Below are positions 45,908-54,599 of a stretch of DNA of 64,000 nucleotides, piece after piece; position 1 is the first letter of the stretch, and each line of letters starts with the position of its first letter. Source of the DNA: Ponticoccus alexandrii (GTDB taxonomy: Bacteria > Pseudomonadota > Alphaproteobacteria > Rhodobacterales > Rhodobacteraceae); assembly GCF_016806125.1 (NCBI RefSeq), contig NZ_CP047166.1, forward strand, positions 372,001 through 436,000. The letters run 5' to 3'. Position numbers and translations under genes: made by a program. The notes under the pieces were generated by a model. That model was given only the letters and a program-made list of their open reading frames with translations, searched no databases and had not been told where the DNA came from.

Positions 45908-46564
45908 CTAGCGCCGGTCGGCGGGAGCGATGTTGACGTCCCGGCCCCATTGCAGATGAGTTTCCATCGCCTGCCGCGCCTCTGCGCAGGACCCGTCGAG
46001 GATCGCCAGAACCACCTTCTCGTGCTGTTCGACGTTGGTGGCCAGCCGGTCCGGGTGGGTGCGGTGGATATACTTGGAAAGGCGGTACATCTTGTCTCGC
46101 ATCTGGGACAGCGCGTGGACCATCTCGCGGTTGCCGTACATCTCGGCCAGCGTGCTGTGAAAGGCGAGGTCCAGCCGGTGATACTCCAGCGTGTCGCCTG
46201 TCGTCGCAGCGCGGCGCTGGTCTGCGATCAGCGCCTTGAGCGCCTTGGCCTGCACCGGCCGCACCTGCCCGGCAAGACGGCCCGCGATGAAGGGTTCCAG
46301 CAGCATCCGCACCTCGAAGAAGTCCATCACCTCGCGGTAGGTGATCTGCGGGATTCGCACGCCGGATTTCGGGATCATCTCGACGATGCCCTCGGACCGC
46401 AACCGCTCGACCGCCGAGCGCACCGGTGCCAGTCCCATTTCCAGCTCTGCGGCAAGGAAGCGTTCGGAATAGATCACCTCCGGATCGTCCGCATCCAGCA
46501 GCAGCTGGCGGATCGTCTGGTAGGCTTGGTCTTTCTTCAGCGGTTTGCGCGCCGGATCTGTCAT
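45908..46564 (-). CDS. GntR-family regulator with FCD domain
   Basis: A 218-residue repressor-type protein. The N-terminal winged helix (AAELEMGLAPVRSAVERLRS) is followed by an all-helical FCD domain (~85-215) with metal-ligand-type histidines in EYHRLDLAFHSTLAE and NVEQHEKVV. It lies 124 nt downstream of the SDR gene on the same strand and beside the TRAP/RuBisCO-like operon, which it probably controls in response to a carboxylate. Confidence 0.9.
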   Translation of the reverse strand: MTDPARKPLKKDQAYQTIRQLLLDADDPEVIYSERFLAAELEMGLAPVRSAVERLRSEGIVEMIPKSGVRIPQITYREVMDFFEVRMLLEPFIAGRLAGQVRPVQAKALKALIADQRRAATTGDTLEYHRLDLAFHSTLAEMYGNREMVHALSQMRDKMYRLSKYIHRTHPDRLATNVEQHEKVVLAILDGSCAEARQAMETHLQWGRDVNIAPADRR

Positions 46565-46688
46565 GGTTCCTCGGTCTTCTGCCCGGTCGGGCGGGGTGGC
46601 CCAGACTGCGCCGGGCCTGCCCTGCGGATCAAGAGGCAGCTGGCAGGGCCGGGGTCGTCTGGGTCCGAAAGGTCACGCCGCCGTGACG

Positions 46689-47483
46689 TCACGCCCGGGG
46701 CGTGGGGGCCGCCTCGACGCCCTCGCGCTCGAACATCAGGCCGGCAGAGAGGAACCCGCCGTCGACGTTCACCGTGGTCCCGCTGACATGCGAGGCCTCG
46801 TCCGAGGCCAGGAAGGCCACCATGAAGGCGACCTCTTCGGGGGTGCCGTAGCGGCGCTGCGGGATCAGGTAGTGATAGGCCTCGCGGGTCTTGGCGTCAT
46901 GCTGTTCCACCGCCATCTGCGTGGCGATGGCGCCCGGCGCCACGTTGTTTACAAGCACGCCCTTGGCGGCCAGTTCCACCGACATGACCTTGGTCAGCAG
47001 TTCCAGCCCCGCCTTGGACGAACCATAGGCCGAGCGTCCGATTCCGCCACGCTGGCCGGACAGGGACGCGATATTGATGATCCGCCCCGATCCGTTCGGC
47101 AGCATGTGCCGCACCGCCGCCTGCGCGCAGAGGAAGGCGCCGATCAGGTTGACGCCGATGATGCGCTCCATGTCCTGCTTCGTGGTTTCCAGAAACAGCT
47201 TCGTGGTCGAGATCCCGGCATTGTTCACGAGGATGTCCAGCCCGCCGAATTCCTGCACTGCCGTCTCGGCCAACCGGGCCGCGTCGTCCTCGGACGAGAC
47301 GTCGATGCGGATGCCGACCGCCTTGCCGCCACCGTCGCGAATCGAGGCCGCGACAGTCTCTGCCGTGGCGCCGTCGATGTCGGACACGACCACCGCCGCC
47401 CCCTTGGCGGACAGGGTCCGAGCGATGGCCTCGCCCATGCCGCGCCCCGCGCCGGTGACCGTGGCTACCTTGTTGTTCAGCAT
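46689..47483 (-). CDS. SDR-family oxidoreductase
   Basis: A 264-residue NAD(P)-dependent dehydrogenase. TGAGRGMGEA (cofactor loop), NNAG, and YGSSKAG (catalytic Tyr/Lys) are in place. ATG 47483 has AGGAG upstream; the longer frame is not used. It is divergent from the TRAP operon, so it likely oxidises the imported sugar acid or alcohol. Substrate unknown. Confidence 0.9.
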   Translation of the reverse strand: MLNNKVATVTGAGRGMGEAIARTLSAKGAAVVVSDIDGATAETVAASIRDGGGKAVGIRIDVSSEDDAARLAETAVQEFGGLDILVNNAGISTTKLFLETTKQDMERIIGVNLIGAFLCAQAAVRHMLPNGSGRIINIASLSGQRGGIGRSAYGSSKAGLELLTKVMSVELAAKGVLVNNVAPGAIATQMAVEQHDAKTREAYHYLIPQRRYGTPEEVAFMVAFLASDEASHVSGTTVNVDGGFLSAGLMFEREGVEAAPTPRA

Positions 47484-47563
47484 CTTGCTTCTCCTCCGAA
47501 GTCCCTTGGCGAGCATGGTCCGGGCGCCGGGCCGCGTCATCAACCGCCTTGACTCCGGTTTTA

Positions 47564-47584
47564 TGAAATGTCAGTGAAATGTCA
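47564..47584. promoter_or_regulatory. 11-bp tandem repeat in the SDR/dctP divergent promoter
   Basis: TGAAATGTCA occurs at 47564-47573 and 47575-47584, one helical turn apart. On the minus strand this gives TTGACA (47584-47579), 16 nt, then TAAAAC, a plausible SDR promoter. The GntR protein is the likely binder, though the repeat is direct rather than inverted. Confidence 0.4.
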
Positions 47585-47636
47585 AGTGATGCGGATTTGG
47601 AGGTTCGTGTCCGCAACCATGGAGGAGAAAGAGACC

Positions 47637-48611
47637 ATGACACTTCGCAATTCCTTCCTTGCCGCCACCCTTTTGGGGGCGCTGGCGATCCCGGTTTCCG
47701 CCGAAACCGTGTTCAAGCTGGGGGCTGTCGGCTCTCCGGGGACACCCGAGGTCGACGCGGCTCTGCGCTTCGCAGAGATCGTGGCCGAGCAGAGCGAGGG
47801 GGAATACCGCGTCGACGTGCTGCATTCCGGCCAGGCGGGCGGCGAGCGCGAAATCGCGGAGGGGCTTCAGTTCGGTACCTCGGACTTCGCCATCCTCGGC
47901 GGCATCGTGCAGAACTTTGACCCGGCGCTGATGATCGTGGAGTGGGATCTGCTGTTCAAGAACAACGACCACGTGCGCGCGGTCATGAACGGCCCCATCG
48001 GTGACGACATCTCGGACCGGCTCAGCCAGAACCTCGGCGCCCGCAAGATCGCGACGCTGATGCGCTCCCCGCGTCTGCTGACCACCAACGCCGAGGTCAA
48101 TGAGCTGGCCGACATCGCGGGCATGAAGGTCCGCGTGCCGGAAATGCCCGCGCGCATCGCGCTGTGGAAGGCGCTGGGGGCGCAGCCGACGCCCATGGCC
48201 TTCCCCGAGGTGGTTCCGGCGCTGCAACTGGGCACCATCGACGGTCAGGAAAACCCGATCGGGCTGATTACCTCCACCGGCATCGACGAGGCCGTCGATT
48301 ACCTTGCCGACACCAAGCACCTTTACGGCTTCATGTTCCTGCTTGCCGCCGAAAGCGCATGGGACAGCATCCCCGAGGAAGACCGCGCGATCTTCACCGA
48401 GGCCGCAGAACAGGCTGCAGCCTATAACGACGAACTGGTCGAGACCTCGGTTCAGGACGGCATGGCCAAGGCCGGTGAGAAGATGACCGTGACCCGGCCC
48501 GACCTCGAGGCATGGCGCGCGGCGACGGCAGATGTCTACCAGCAGTTCTCGGACGTCGAGGGCTTCACCGACCTGTATACCCGCATCGTCGAAGCGGGTC
48601 AGGACTACTGA
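47637..48611 (+). CDS. TRAP transporter solute-binding protein, DctP family
   Basis: Periplasmic receptor of a TRAP uptake system. The 324-residue protein has a signal peptide (AATLLGALAIPVSA, cut near residue 22) and the DctP pattern with the carboxylate-binding arginine region MKVRVPEMPARIALWKALGA. ATG 47637 is preceded by GGAGGAGAAAG. dctQ and dctM follow. Substrate is likely an organic or sugar acid. Confidence 0.92.
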   Translation: MTLRNSFLAATLLGALAIPVSAETVFKLGAVGSPGTPEVDAALRFAEIVAEQSEGEYRVDVLHSGQAGGEREIAEGLQFGTSDFAILGGIVQNFDPALMIVEWDLLFKNNDHVRAVMNGPIGDDISDRLSQNLGARKIATLMRSPRLLTTNAEVNELADIAGMKVRVPEMPARIALWKALGAQPTPMAFPEVVPALQLGTIDGQENPIGLITSTGIDEAVDYLADTKHLYGFMFLLAAESAWDSIPEEDRAIFTEAAEQAAAYNDELVETSVQDGMAKAGEKMTVTRPDLEAWRAATADVYQQFSDVEGFTDLYTRIVEAGQDY

Positions 48612-48619
48612 TAACGCAG

Positions 48620-48640
48620 GCGGCGGCTTCGGGCCGCCGC
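48620..48640 (+). terminator. Intra-operon hairpin between dctP and dctQ
   Basis: GCGGCGGC/GCCGCCGC, an 8-bp GC stem with loop TTCGG, 9 nt past the dctP stop. It probably protects or attenuates the message so that binding protein exceeds permease. Confidence 0.55.
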
Positions 48641-48659
48641 TTCCGCAAGGGGCCGATCC

Positions 48660-49151
48660 ATGTCCATCCTCCGCTTTCTCGATGCGGTCTTCGTGCGCGG
48701 CCTTGCCACGCTCTGCGGGCTGCTTTTCGCCGTCATGCTGGTGGCGATCCTCGGACAGGTCCTGATGCGCTACGCCTTCTCGGCGCCGCTGTCATGGTCC
48801 GAGGAACTGGCGCGCTACACGATGGTCTGGTTGGCCATGCTGGCCTCGGCGCTTTGTGCGCGAAAGGGGCAGCATCTCGCGCTGATCAGCGCCGAAATGC
48901 TGCCGCCGCGCCTGCGCCTGCCGCTGCGCCTGATCGGCACCGTAATCGCCTGCGCGATCCTTTCCGTCCTGTTCTGGCACGCATGGGATCTGGCAGAGCG
49001 CGCCATCCGCCAGCGCACGCCGGGCCTTGGCCTGTCGATGTCCTGGATCTATGCCGCCCTGCCGACCGGCTTTGCCCTGATGATCCTCGGCCAGCTTCTG
49101 GGCCTCTTCGTTCCCGAAGAGCCAGCGCCGGCCGAGCCCGCCGCTCACTGA
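48660..49151 (+). CDS. TRAP transporter small permease, DctQ family
   Basis: A 163-residue four-helix inner-membrane protein. The DctQ motif LSWSEELARYTMVWLAMLAS is present. It lies between dctP and dctM. Confidence 0.9.
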   Translation: MSILRFLDAVFVRGLATLCGLLFAVMLVAILGQVLMRYAFSAPLSWSEELARYTMVWLAMLASALCARKGQHLALISAEMLPPRLRLPLRLIGTVIACAILSVLFWHAWDLAERAIRQRTPGLGLSMSWIYAALPTGFALMILGQLLGLFVPEEPAPAEPAAH

Positions 49152-49160
49152 GGTTTCTCC

Positions 49161-50447
49161 ATGCCCGTTGCCCTGTCTTCCGTCACAGGTTTCCTTCTGC
49201 TTGTGTTCGGCATCCCCGTGGCGCTGGCGCTGGTCGCCATCCCGATGGTCTTCCTCTTTGCCGATCCGACCATCCGCACGCCGATGCTGGTGATCCCGCA
49301 GAAGATGTTCGGCGCCATGGACAGCTTTCCGCTGATGGCGGTGCCCTTCTTCGTGCTGGTCGGGCAGGTGATGAACACCGGCGGCATCACCAACCGCATC
49401 TTCGACTTCGCCAATGCGCTGGTCGGCCATTTTCGCGGCGGTCTGGCACAGGTGAACATCATCGCAAGCCTGCTGATGTCGGGCATGTCCGGCTCTGCCG
49501 TGGCCGATGCCTCGGGCCTTGGGCAGGTGGAAATCGAGGTGATGAAGAAAGAGGGCTACGACCCGGGCTTTGCCGCCGCCGTCACCGCCGCCTCTGCCAC
49601 GGTCGGACCCATCGTGCCGCCCAGCATCCCGCTGGTGATCGTCGGTGCCATCACCAATACCTCGATCTCGCAACTGCTGGTGGCGGGGCTGCTGCCGGGC
49701 CTGCTGATGACCGCCGCCATGTGCCTGCTGGTCGCTTACATCGGGCGCCGCGACAACCTGCCGACGCGGCCGCGCGCCACGGTCCGGCACCTGCTGGTGA
49801 CCTTCGCGCGCTCGGCGCCCGCGCTCTTTGCGCCGGTGCTGCTGGTCGGGGGCATCCTGATGGGGGTCTTTACCCCCACCGAGGCCAGCGCCGTGGCCGC
49901 CGCCTATGCCATCCTGATCGCCTGCTTCTGGTATCGCGAACTGTCGCTGCGGGGCCTGTGCGCCGTGCTGTGGCAAAGCGCCATGACCGTGGGCGCGATC
50001 TTCCTGATCATCGCGGGCGCCGCCGCCGTGTCCTGGCTGCTGACCTGGCTGGGTGTGCCGCAATCGCTGGCCGTCCGCCTGTCCGGTCTGGCCGAGACGC
50101 CCGCGCTGCTGATGTTGGTCATGATCGGCTTCCTGCTGGTGATCGGCTGCTTTCTGGAAAGCAACGCGGCGCTGATCCTCGTGGCGCCTTTGCTGGTGCC
50201 CATCGGCCTCAGCGCCGGGTTCGACCCGGTCCACATGGGCACCGTCATGGTGCTGGTGCTGATGCTGGGGCTTGTCACGCCGCCGGTGGGCATGAACATG
50301 TTCATTGTCATGTCGATCGCGAAGATCTCTCTGCGGCACTACCTGCGCGCCATCTGGCCCTTCTTCGCCATCCTGCTTGTGGCGGTGCTGATCGTGGCCT
50401 TCGTGCCGCAGATTTCCCTGATCGTCCCGCAATTGCTGCTGCGCTGA
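49161..50447 (+). CDS. TRAP transporter large permease, DctM family
   Basis: A 428-residue, ~12-helix sodium-coupled permease. Family motifs: MLVIPQKMFGAMDSFPLMAV, GLGQVEIEVMKKEGYDPGFA, VGPIVPPSIPLVI and GLVTPPVGMNMF. It starts 9 nt after dctQ; the RuBisCO-like gene follows 7 nt after its stop. Confidence 0.93.
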   Translation: MPVALSSVTGFLLLVFGIPVALALVAIPMVFLFADPTIRTPMLVIPQKMFGAMDSFPLMAVPFFVLVGQVMNTGGITNRIFDFANALVGHFRGGLAQVNIIASLLMSGMSGSAVADASGLGQVEIEVMKKEGYDPGFAAAVTAASATVGPIVPPSIPLVIVGAITNTSISQLLVAGLLPGLLMTAAMCLLVAYIGRRDNLPTRPRATVRHLLVTFARSAPALFAPVLLVGGILMGVFTPTEASAVAAAYAILIACFWYRELSLRGLCAVLWQSAMTVGAIFLIIAGAAAVSWLLTWLGVPQSLAVRLSGLAETPALLMLVMIGFLLVIGCFLESNAALILVAPLLVPIGLSAGFDPVHMGTVMVLVLMLGLVTPPVGMNMFIVMSIAKISLRHYLRAIWPFFAILLVAVLIVAFVPQISLIVPQLLLR

Positions 50448-50454
50448 GGCCCCC

Positions 50455-51699
50455 ATGTCCGACCGCTTTTCCGCCGACTACATCCTGCGCACCCGGGGCG
50501 ACGCCGCCCGCACCGCCGAGATCGCGGCGGGCGAGCAATCCTCGGGTACCTTCGTCGCCATCCCCGGCGAGGACGCGGCGCTGAAAGAGCGTTCCGCCGC
50601 CCGGGTCGAGCTGCTGGAGCAGGTCGAGGATCCGGGCACGCCGGCGCAGACCGGCAGCGCGGGCGACGGGCCGGTGACCTCGTGGAGGATGCGGATTTCT
50701 TGGCCGCTGGAAAACATCGGCCCCTCGCTGCCGAACCTCGTGGCGACGGTGGCGGGCAACCTTGCCGAACTGAAGCAGGTGGCCGGGCTGAAGATTACCG
50801 CGCTGGACCTGCCCGAGGCCTTTCTGAAGGCCTACCCCGGCCCGGGTTTCGGAACCGCTGGCACGCGCCGCCTGACCGGGGTCGCGGATGGCCCGCTGAT
50901 CGGCACCATCGTCAAGCCCTCGGTCGGGCTGACGCCCGAGGGCACCGCCACGCTGGTCGATGCGCTCTGCGCCGGTGGCATCGATTTCATCAAGGACGAC
51001 GAGTTGCAGGCGGATGGTCCCTTCTGCCCCTTCGAGGACCGCTTCGCGAGGGTGATGGATGTCATTGACCGCCACGCCGACCGGCTGGGCCGCAAGGTCA
51101 TGTATGCGGTCAATATCACCGGCGAGGTGGACGAGATGAAGCGCCGCCACGACATCGTGGCCGCGCGGGGAGGCACCTGTGTCATGGCCAGCCTGAACTC
51201 GGTCGGGCTGGCGGGGCTGACGGCGCTCCGACGCCATTGCAGCCTGCCGATCCATGCCCATCGCAACGGCTGGGGCATGCTGGGCCGCCCCTCGGACAGC
51301 GGCTGGTCCTACCCGGCATGGGCGACGCTCTGGCGCGTGGCGGGGGTCGACCACATGCATGTCAACGGGATCGCCAACAAGTTCTGGGAGCCGGACGAAA
51401 GCTCTGTCGCTTCGGCCCGCGCCTGCCTGACGCCGCTGCATCCCGACCACCCCCGCACCGTCATGCCGGTGTTCTCCTCGGGGCAGACAGTGCTTCAGGC
51501 GGACGCGACCTACCGCGCCATCGGCTCGACCGACCTGATCTTCTGCGCGGGCGGGGGTGTCGTGGCGCATCCCGACGGGGTCGCCGCCGGGGTGCACGCG
51601 CTGCGTGCCGCTTGGGAGGCTGCGGTTGCGGGAATCCCGCTGGAACAGGCCGCGCGCGAAGATCCGCGCCTTGCCGCCGCGATCCGGGCCTTTTCCTGA
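50455..51699 (+). CDS. RuBisCO-like protein (form IV type)
   Basis: A 414-residue RuBisCO large-chain fold. Conserved: E27 (GEQSSGTF), K154 (TIVKPSVGL, canonical K175), carbamylatable K180 with ligands D182 and E183 (FIKDDE), H269/R270 (IHAHRNG), K309 (GIANKF, loop-6 lysine) and AGGGVVAHPDG. Canonical K177 is replaced (KPS not KPK). So metal-enolate chemistry is likely, but not Calvin-cycle fixation. Relatives act as decarboxylase/transcarboxylase on 3-oxo-isoapionate 4-phosphate or in methionine salvage. Last gene of the TRAP operon; the substrate is probably a phosphorylated derivative of the imported acid, yet no kinase is adjacent. Confidence 0.88.
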   Translation: MSDRFSADYILRTRGDAARTAEIAAGEQSSGTFVAIPGEDAALKERSAARVELLEQVEDPGTPAQTGSAGDGPVTSWRMRISWPLENIGPSLPNLVATVAGNLAELKQVAGLKITALDLPEAFLKAYPGPGFGTAGTRRLTGVADGPLIGTIVKPSVGLTPEGTATLVDALCAGGIDFIKDDELQADGPFCPFEDRFARVMDVIDRHADRLGRKVMYAVNITGEVDEMKRRHDIVAARGGTCVMASLNSVGLAGLTALRRHCSLPIHAHRNGWGMLGRPSDSGWSYPAWATLWRVAGVDHMHVNGIANKFWEPDESSVASARACLTPLHPDHPRTVMPVFSSGQTVLQADATYRAIGSTDLIFCAGGGVVAHPDGVAAGVHALRAAWEAAVAGIPLEQAAREDPRLAAAIRAFS

Positions 51700-52163
51700 G
51701 GGGGGGGCTTTGCCCCGGCGCGATGCTTCGCGCGCGCAGGGATGTCGTCAAAGTTCAACCGGCAGCGGGCAGGGGCAGAGGTCCGCGCCGCCAATCCGCC
51801 GCGAACCGCTGTGGTGGTCGCGCCTGTGCCTGTGCCGGGACGGGGCTGATGCGGGGCCGTTCCGTCTCGCGCTTTCCGGTGGTCGGGCAGGGCGGCGGCG
51901 CGGACCTAGGGCCAAGGCGCTTGCCGTCAACGGCGCCCGCCTGCGCGCTATCCCGGCTACGATGGTCGCCGGGCTTTTGCTCTGCCCGATCTGCGCCCGC
52001 CCAGCGGCTCCGGCGATGTGCCGAAACCTTCGAACGGCGTTGTCGTCTCTCTCGGCGGGCGGCAGTCCAAGCGGCCCGCCCGAGGGCCGGTCGAACTGGT
52101 CAGCTGGCGTTATGGCGACACAAAAGGGCCCCGGGCGATATCGCCTCGGGGCCCTTGTTTTGT
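51700..52163. other. Region between the RuBisCO-like gene and tRNA-fMet
   Basis: These 464 bp have no convincing gene. Frames crossing them are arginine/proline-rich and one reads into the tRNA. The only clear element is the hairpin at 52126-52154. Confidence 0.45.
52126..52154. terminator. Bidirectional terminator beside tRNA-fMet
   Basis: GGGCCCC/GGGGCCC arms with an inner GGCGATATCGCC. T-rich stretches follow on both strands (TTGTTTTG on plus; TTTTGTG on minus). It ends the tRNA transcript 9 nt past its CCA and can stop read-through from the other side. Confidence 0.7.
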
Positions 52164-52240
<77 letters not shown>

Positions 52241-52720
52241 CCAATGTTCGTGTGAACTATTGTATTCCTCAGGGGTCCGCAAGGCCCCTAGATGCGGAAA
52301 TGTAAATTTTTTCCGACAGGCCCGTGAGGCGGCGGAAACGGTCAGGTCGAATAGGGGGCTGTGGCGTGGTAACGACGGCTTGGACCGATCTTCTTGGGGC
52401 GCTTCTGTCCCGTGACCCGGGCGGCGGGACGTCTCACGGCGTGTATCGGCCTTCCGGTGGCGGCATCCGTTGCCCGCCGCGCACCGAAGTGAAGCTTCTG
52501 TTTTACAATAAGTGAAAAAGGTGAATTCTGGGTTCACACTTCGGAGGTCGCGCTGTATAGGCTTTTCCGGCTGGCCCGCCCCAGCGGCCGTTTCGGGAGG
52601 ACAAACCTATGCATGCAGCAGACCCGCGCCCCGCGCGGCTGTTGACGAGCAGCCCTGCGGATCGTTGCCGCCACCGGCGCCAGTCTTAACCGCGCCCTCC
52701 GGGGGGCTGCGACAAACGGC
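52241..52720. other. Region between tRNA-fMet and the LysR gene
   Basis: These 480 bp include the tRNA-fMet promoter (AT-rich part near 52250-52315) and the leader of the LysR gene. I see no credible gene; the minus-strand frame over 52202-52537 translates the tRNA itself. Confidence 0.45.
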
Positions 52721-53620
52721 ATGAGCATGGACCTGCGCGACCTGAGCTATTTCGAGACCATCGCGACCACCGCCACATACGAAGAGGCGGCGGACCGGCT
52801 GGGGTTGACCAAGCAGGCGCTGACCAAGGCGGTCCGGCGGCTGGAACAGGACTTGGGCGGCCTACTCTTCCTGCGCGAGGGGCGGGGCAAGGCGATCACG
52901 CCGCTGGGCGAGGTGCTGCTGGAACGGGCGCGCCGCCTGCGCCTGACCGTCAGCGATATCGAGCGCGAGGTGCGCGGCCATGCGCAGGGGCTGGCGGGCG
53001 TGGTGCGGATCGGTGGCGGCACCACCTCGGTCGAGAACCTGTTGCCCGCCGCCTTCAGGGAGCTGAGCGAGCGGGCGCCGGGCGTGCGCTTCGAGCTGTC
53101 GATCGGCATGGCCGACGCGCTGAAGGACAAGCTGCGGCGCGACGAGTTGGACATCGTCATTTCGCCCTGCCATGGCGAGGACGTCACCGAATTCGACGCC
53201 GAGGTGGTTTTGCGCGACGAGGTCATCCTTGCCACCAGCCCGCGCCACCCCCTGCTGAAGCGCGGCACGGTGCGGATAGAGGATCTGGCCGAGGCCCGCT
53301 GGGCGCTGCAATCGCAATCGATCTCGTTGCGAGCCTGGCTGGATGCCGCCTTTACCGCGCATGGCTTCCCGGCGCCGACCCCGCTGATCGAATCCGATTC
53401 CATGATCATGCTGCACCGGATGGTCGAAGAGATGCAGCTTTTGACCTTCTGTGGCCGCCACATGATGCGAGCTCTGGTGGAACTGCCCTGCCCGCAGGTC
53501 ACCATGCCGCGCAACTTTGCCCTGATGACCCGGCGGGACGCCTATTTGCCGCCCGCCGTCCGCCTGCTGAAATCCGTAATCCTCGAGACCGCTGACCTGT
53601 CCGGCGGTCCGACCCTCTAG
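52721..53620 (+). CDS. LysR-family transcriptional regulator
   Basis: A 299-residue regulator. The helix-turn-helix (FETIATTATYEEAADRLGLT, KQALTKAVRRLEQDLG) is followed by a periplasmic-binding-type effector domain (~95-295). It lies 46 nt before the 6PGDH-like gene on the same strand and probably controls it; LysR proteins usually sense a pathway intermediate. Confidence 0.9.
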   Translation: MSMDLRDLSYFETIATTATYEEAADRLGLTKQALTKAVRRLEQDLGGLLFLREGRGKAITPLGEVLLERARRLRLTVSDIEREVRGHAQGLAGVVRIGGGTTSVENLLPAAFRELSERAPGVRFELSIGMADALKDKLRRDELDIVISPCHGEDVTEFDAEVVLRDEVILATSPRHPLLKRGTVRIEDLAEARWALQSQSISLRAWLDAAFTAHGFPAPTPLIESDSMIMLHRMVEEMQLLTFCGRHMMRALVELPCPQVTMPRNFALMTRRDAYLPPAVRLLKSVILETADLSGGPTL

Positions 53621-53666
53621 ACCACCGGGCGGCGCAAGGACCGCCCGCCTACAGGAGACCCAGACC

Positions 53667-54521
53667 ATGAATATCGCCTTTATCGGCTTCGGCGAAGCCG
53701 GCCGCGCCTTTGCCGATACGCTGCTGCCCGCCGGTCACAGCATCGCCGCCTACGACCTGATCGACAGCGCCGGGATGAAAGAGGCCATGACCGCGCGTGG
53801 CATACGTGCCGCCGCGAGCCCCGCAGAGGCCATCGAGGGCGCGCGCTGGGTGATCGCCGCCGTGACCGCCGACCAAAGCCTGAACGCCGCGCGCTCGGTC
53901 CTGCCGCATCTTGTGCAGGGGCAGGTCTACATCGACATCAACTCTGTCTCGCCGAACCGCAAGCGCACGACGGCGGCGGAGGTCGAGGCCGCCGGCGCGC
54001 GCTACATCGACATGGCCGTGATGGCCCCCGTCCACCCGCGCGGCCACGCGACGCCGGTGCTGCTGGCGGGGCGCGAGGCCAGCACGCTGGGGCCGGAGTT
54101 CTTCGAGGCGGGCTTCAAGGGCGAGGTGGTCGAGGACGCGCCGGGCGCGGCGACCGCGATCAAGATGGTGCGCTCTCTTTTCGTGAAAGGTCTGGAGGCG
54201 ATCACCGTCGAGGCGATGCTGGCCGCCAAGGCCTCGGGCTGTTTCGAGCGGGTGCTGACCTCGCTCTCGGGCAGCTTCCCGGGGCTCGATTGGCCCAACA
54301 ATGTCTCGTACAACTTCGAGCGCACGCTGCGTCACGGCAAGCGCCGCGCGGCAGAGATGGAGGAAAGCGCCGCCACCCTGAACGACCTGGGCCTGAACGG
54401 CGGGCTGGCGGCAGAGGTGGCGCGAGTGCAGTCGCTGATGGGCAACCTATCGGCGGACGACATCCCCGAAGGCGATCTGGAAGCCGCCGTCGGCGAGATC
54501 GCGGCCCTGCGCCGGGCGTGA
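53667..54521 (+). CDS. NAD(P)-dependent 6PGDH/3-hydroxyisobutyrate dehydrogenase-like protein (DUF1932 C-terminus)
   Basis: A 284-residue beta-hydroxyacid dehydrogenase. N-terminal Rossmann motif GFGEAGRAF (7-15), substrate-site segment YIDINSVSPNRK and the conserved lysine region AATAIKMVRSLFVKGLEA. The C-terminal domain resembles DUF1932. Substrate is likely a 3-hydroxy acid or its phosphate; not predictable. AGGAGA precedes the ATG. Three perfect palindromes follow the stop. Confidence 0.82.
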   Translation: MNIAFIGFGEAGRAFADTLLPAGHSIAAYDLIDSAGMKEAMTARGIRAAASPAEAIEGARWVIAAVTADQSLNAARSVLPHLVQGQVYIDINSVSPNRKRTTAAEVEAAGARYIDMAVMAPVHPRGHATPVLLAGREASTLGPEFFEAGFKGEVVEDAPGAATAIKMVRSLFVKGLEAITVEAMLAAKASGCFERVLTSLSGSFPGLDWPNNVSYNFERTLRHGKRRAAEMEESAATLNDLGLNGGLAAEVARVQSLMGNLSADDIPEGDLEAAVGEIAALRRA

Positions 54522-54524
54522 GGG

Positions 54525-54548
54525 GGAAGCCGCTTGAAAGCGGCTTCC
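54525..54548. repeat. Palindrome 1 of a triple array
   Basis: GGAAGCCGCTT and AAGCGGCTTCC are exact complements with 2 nt between. It starts 4 nt past a plus-strand stop. Confidence 0.75.
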
Positions 54549-54568
54549 AACGCTCTTCGAAGAGCGTT
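54549..54568. repeat. Palindrome 2 of a triple array
   Basis: AACGCTCTTCGAAGAGCGTT is a perfect 20-nt palindrome directly adjoining palindrome 1. Confidence 0.75.
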
Positions 54569-54570
54569 CT

Positions 54571-54594
54571 GAAAGGCCCTTCGAAGGGCCTTTC
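54571..54594. repeat. Palindrome 3 of a triple array
   Basis: A perfect 24-nt palindrome with arms GAAAGGCCCTTC and GAAGGGCCTTTC. It ends 6 nt before the stop codon of the convergent gene at 54600. The array probably terminates both transcripts. Confidence 0.75.
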
Positions 54595-54599
54595 CAGCG

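Noticed and set aside
54525-54594. Triple palindromes considered as a CRISPR array
   Set aside because: The units differ in sequence and there are no spacers or cas genes; they are hairpins, not repeats of one sequence.
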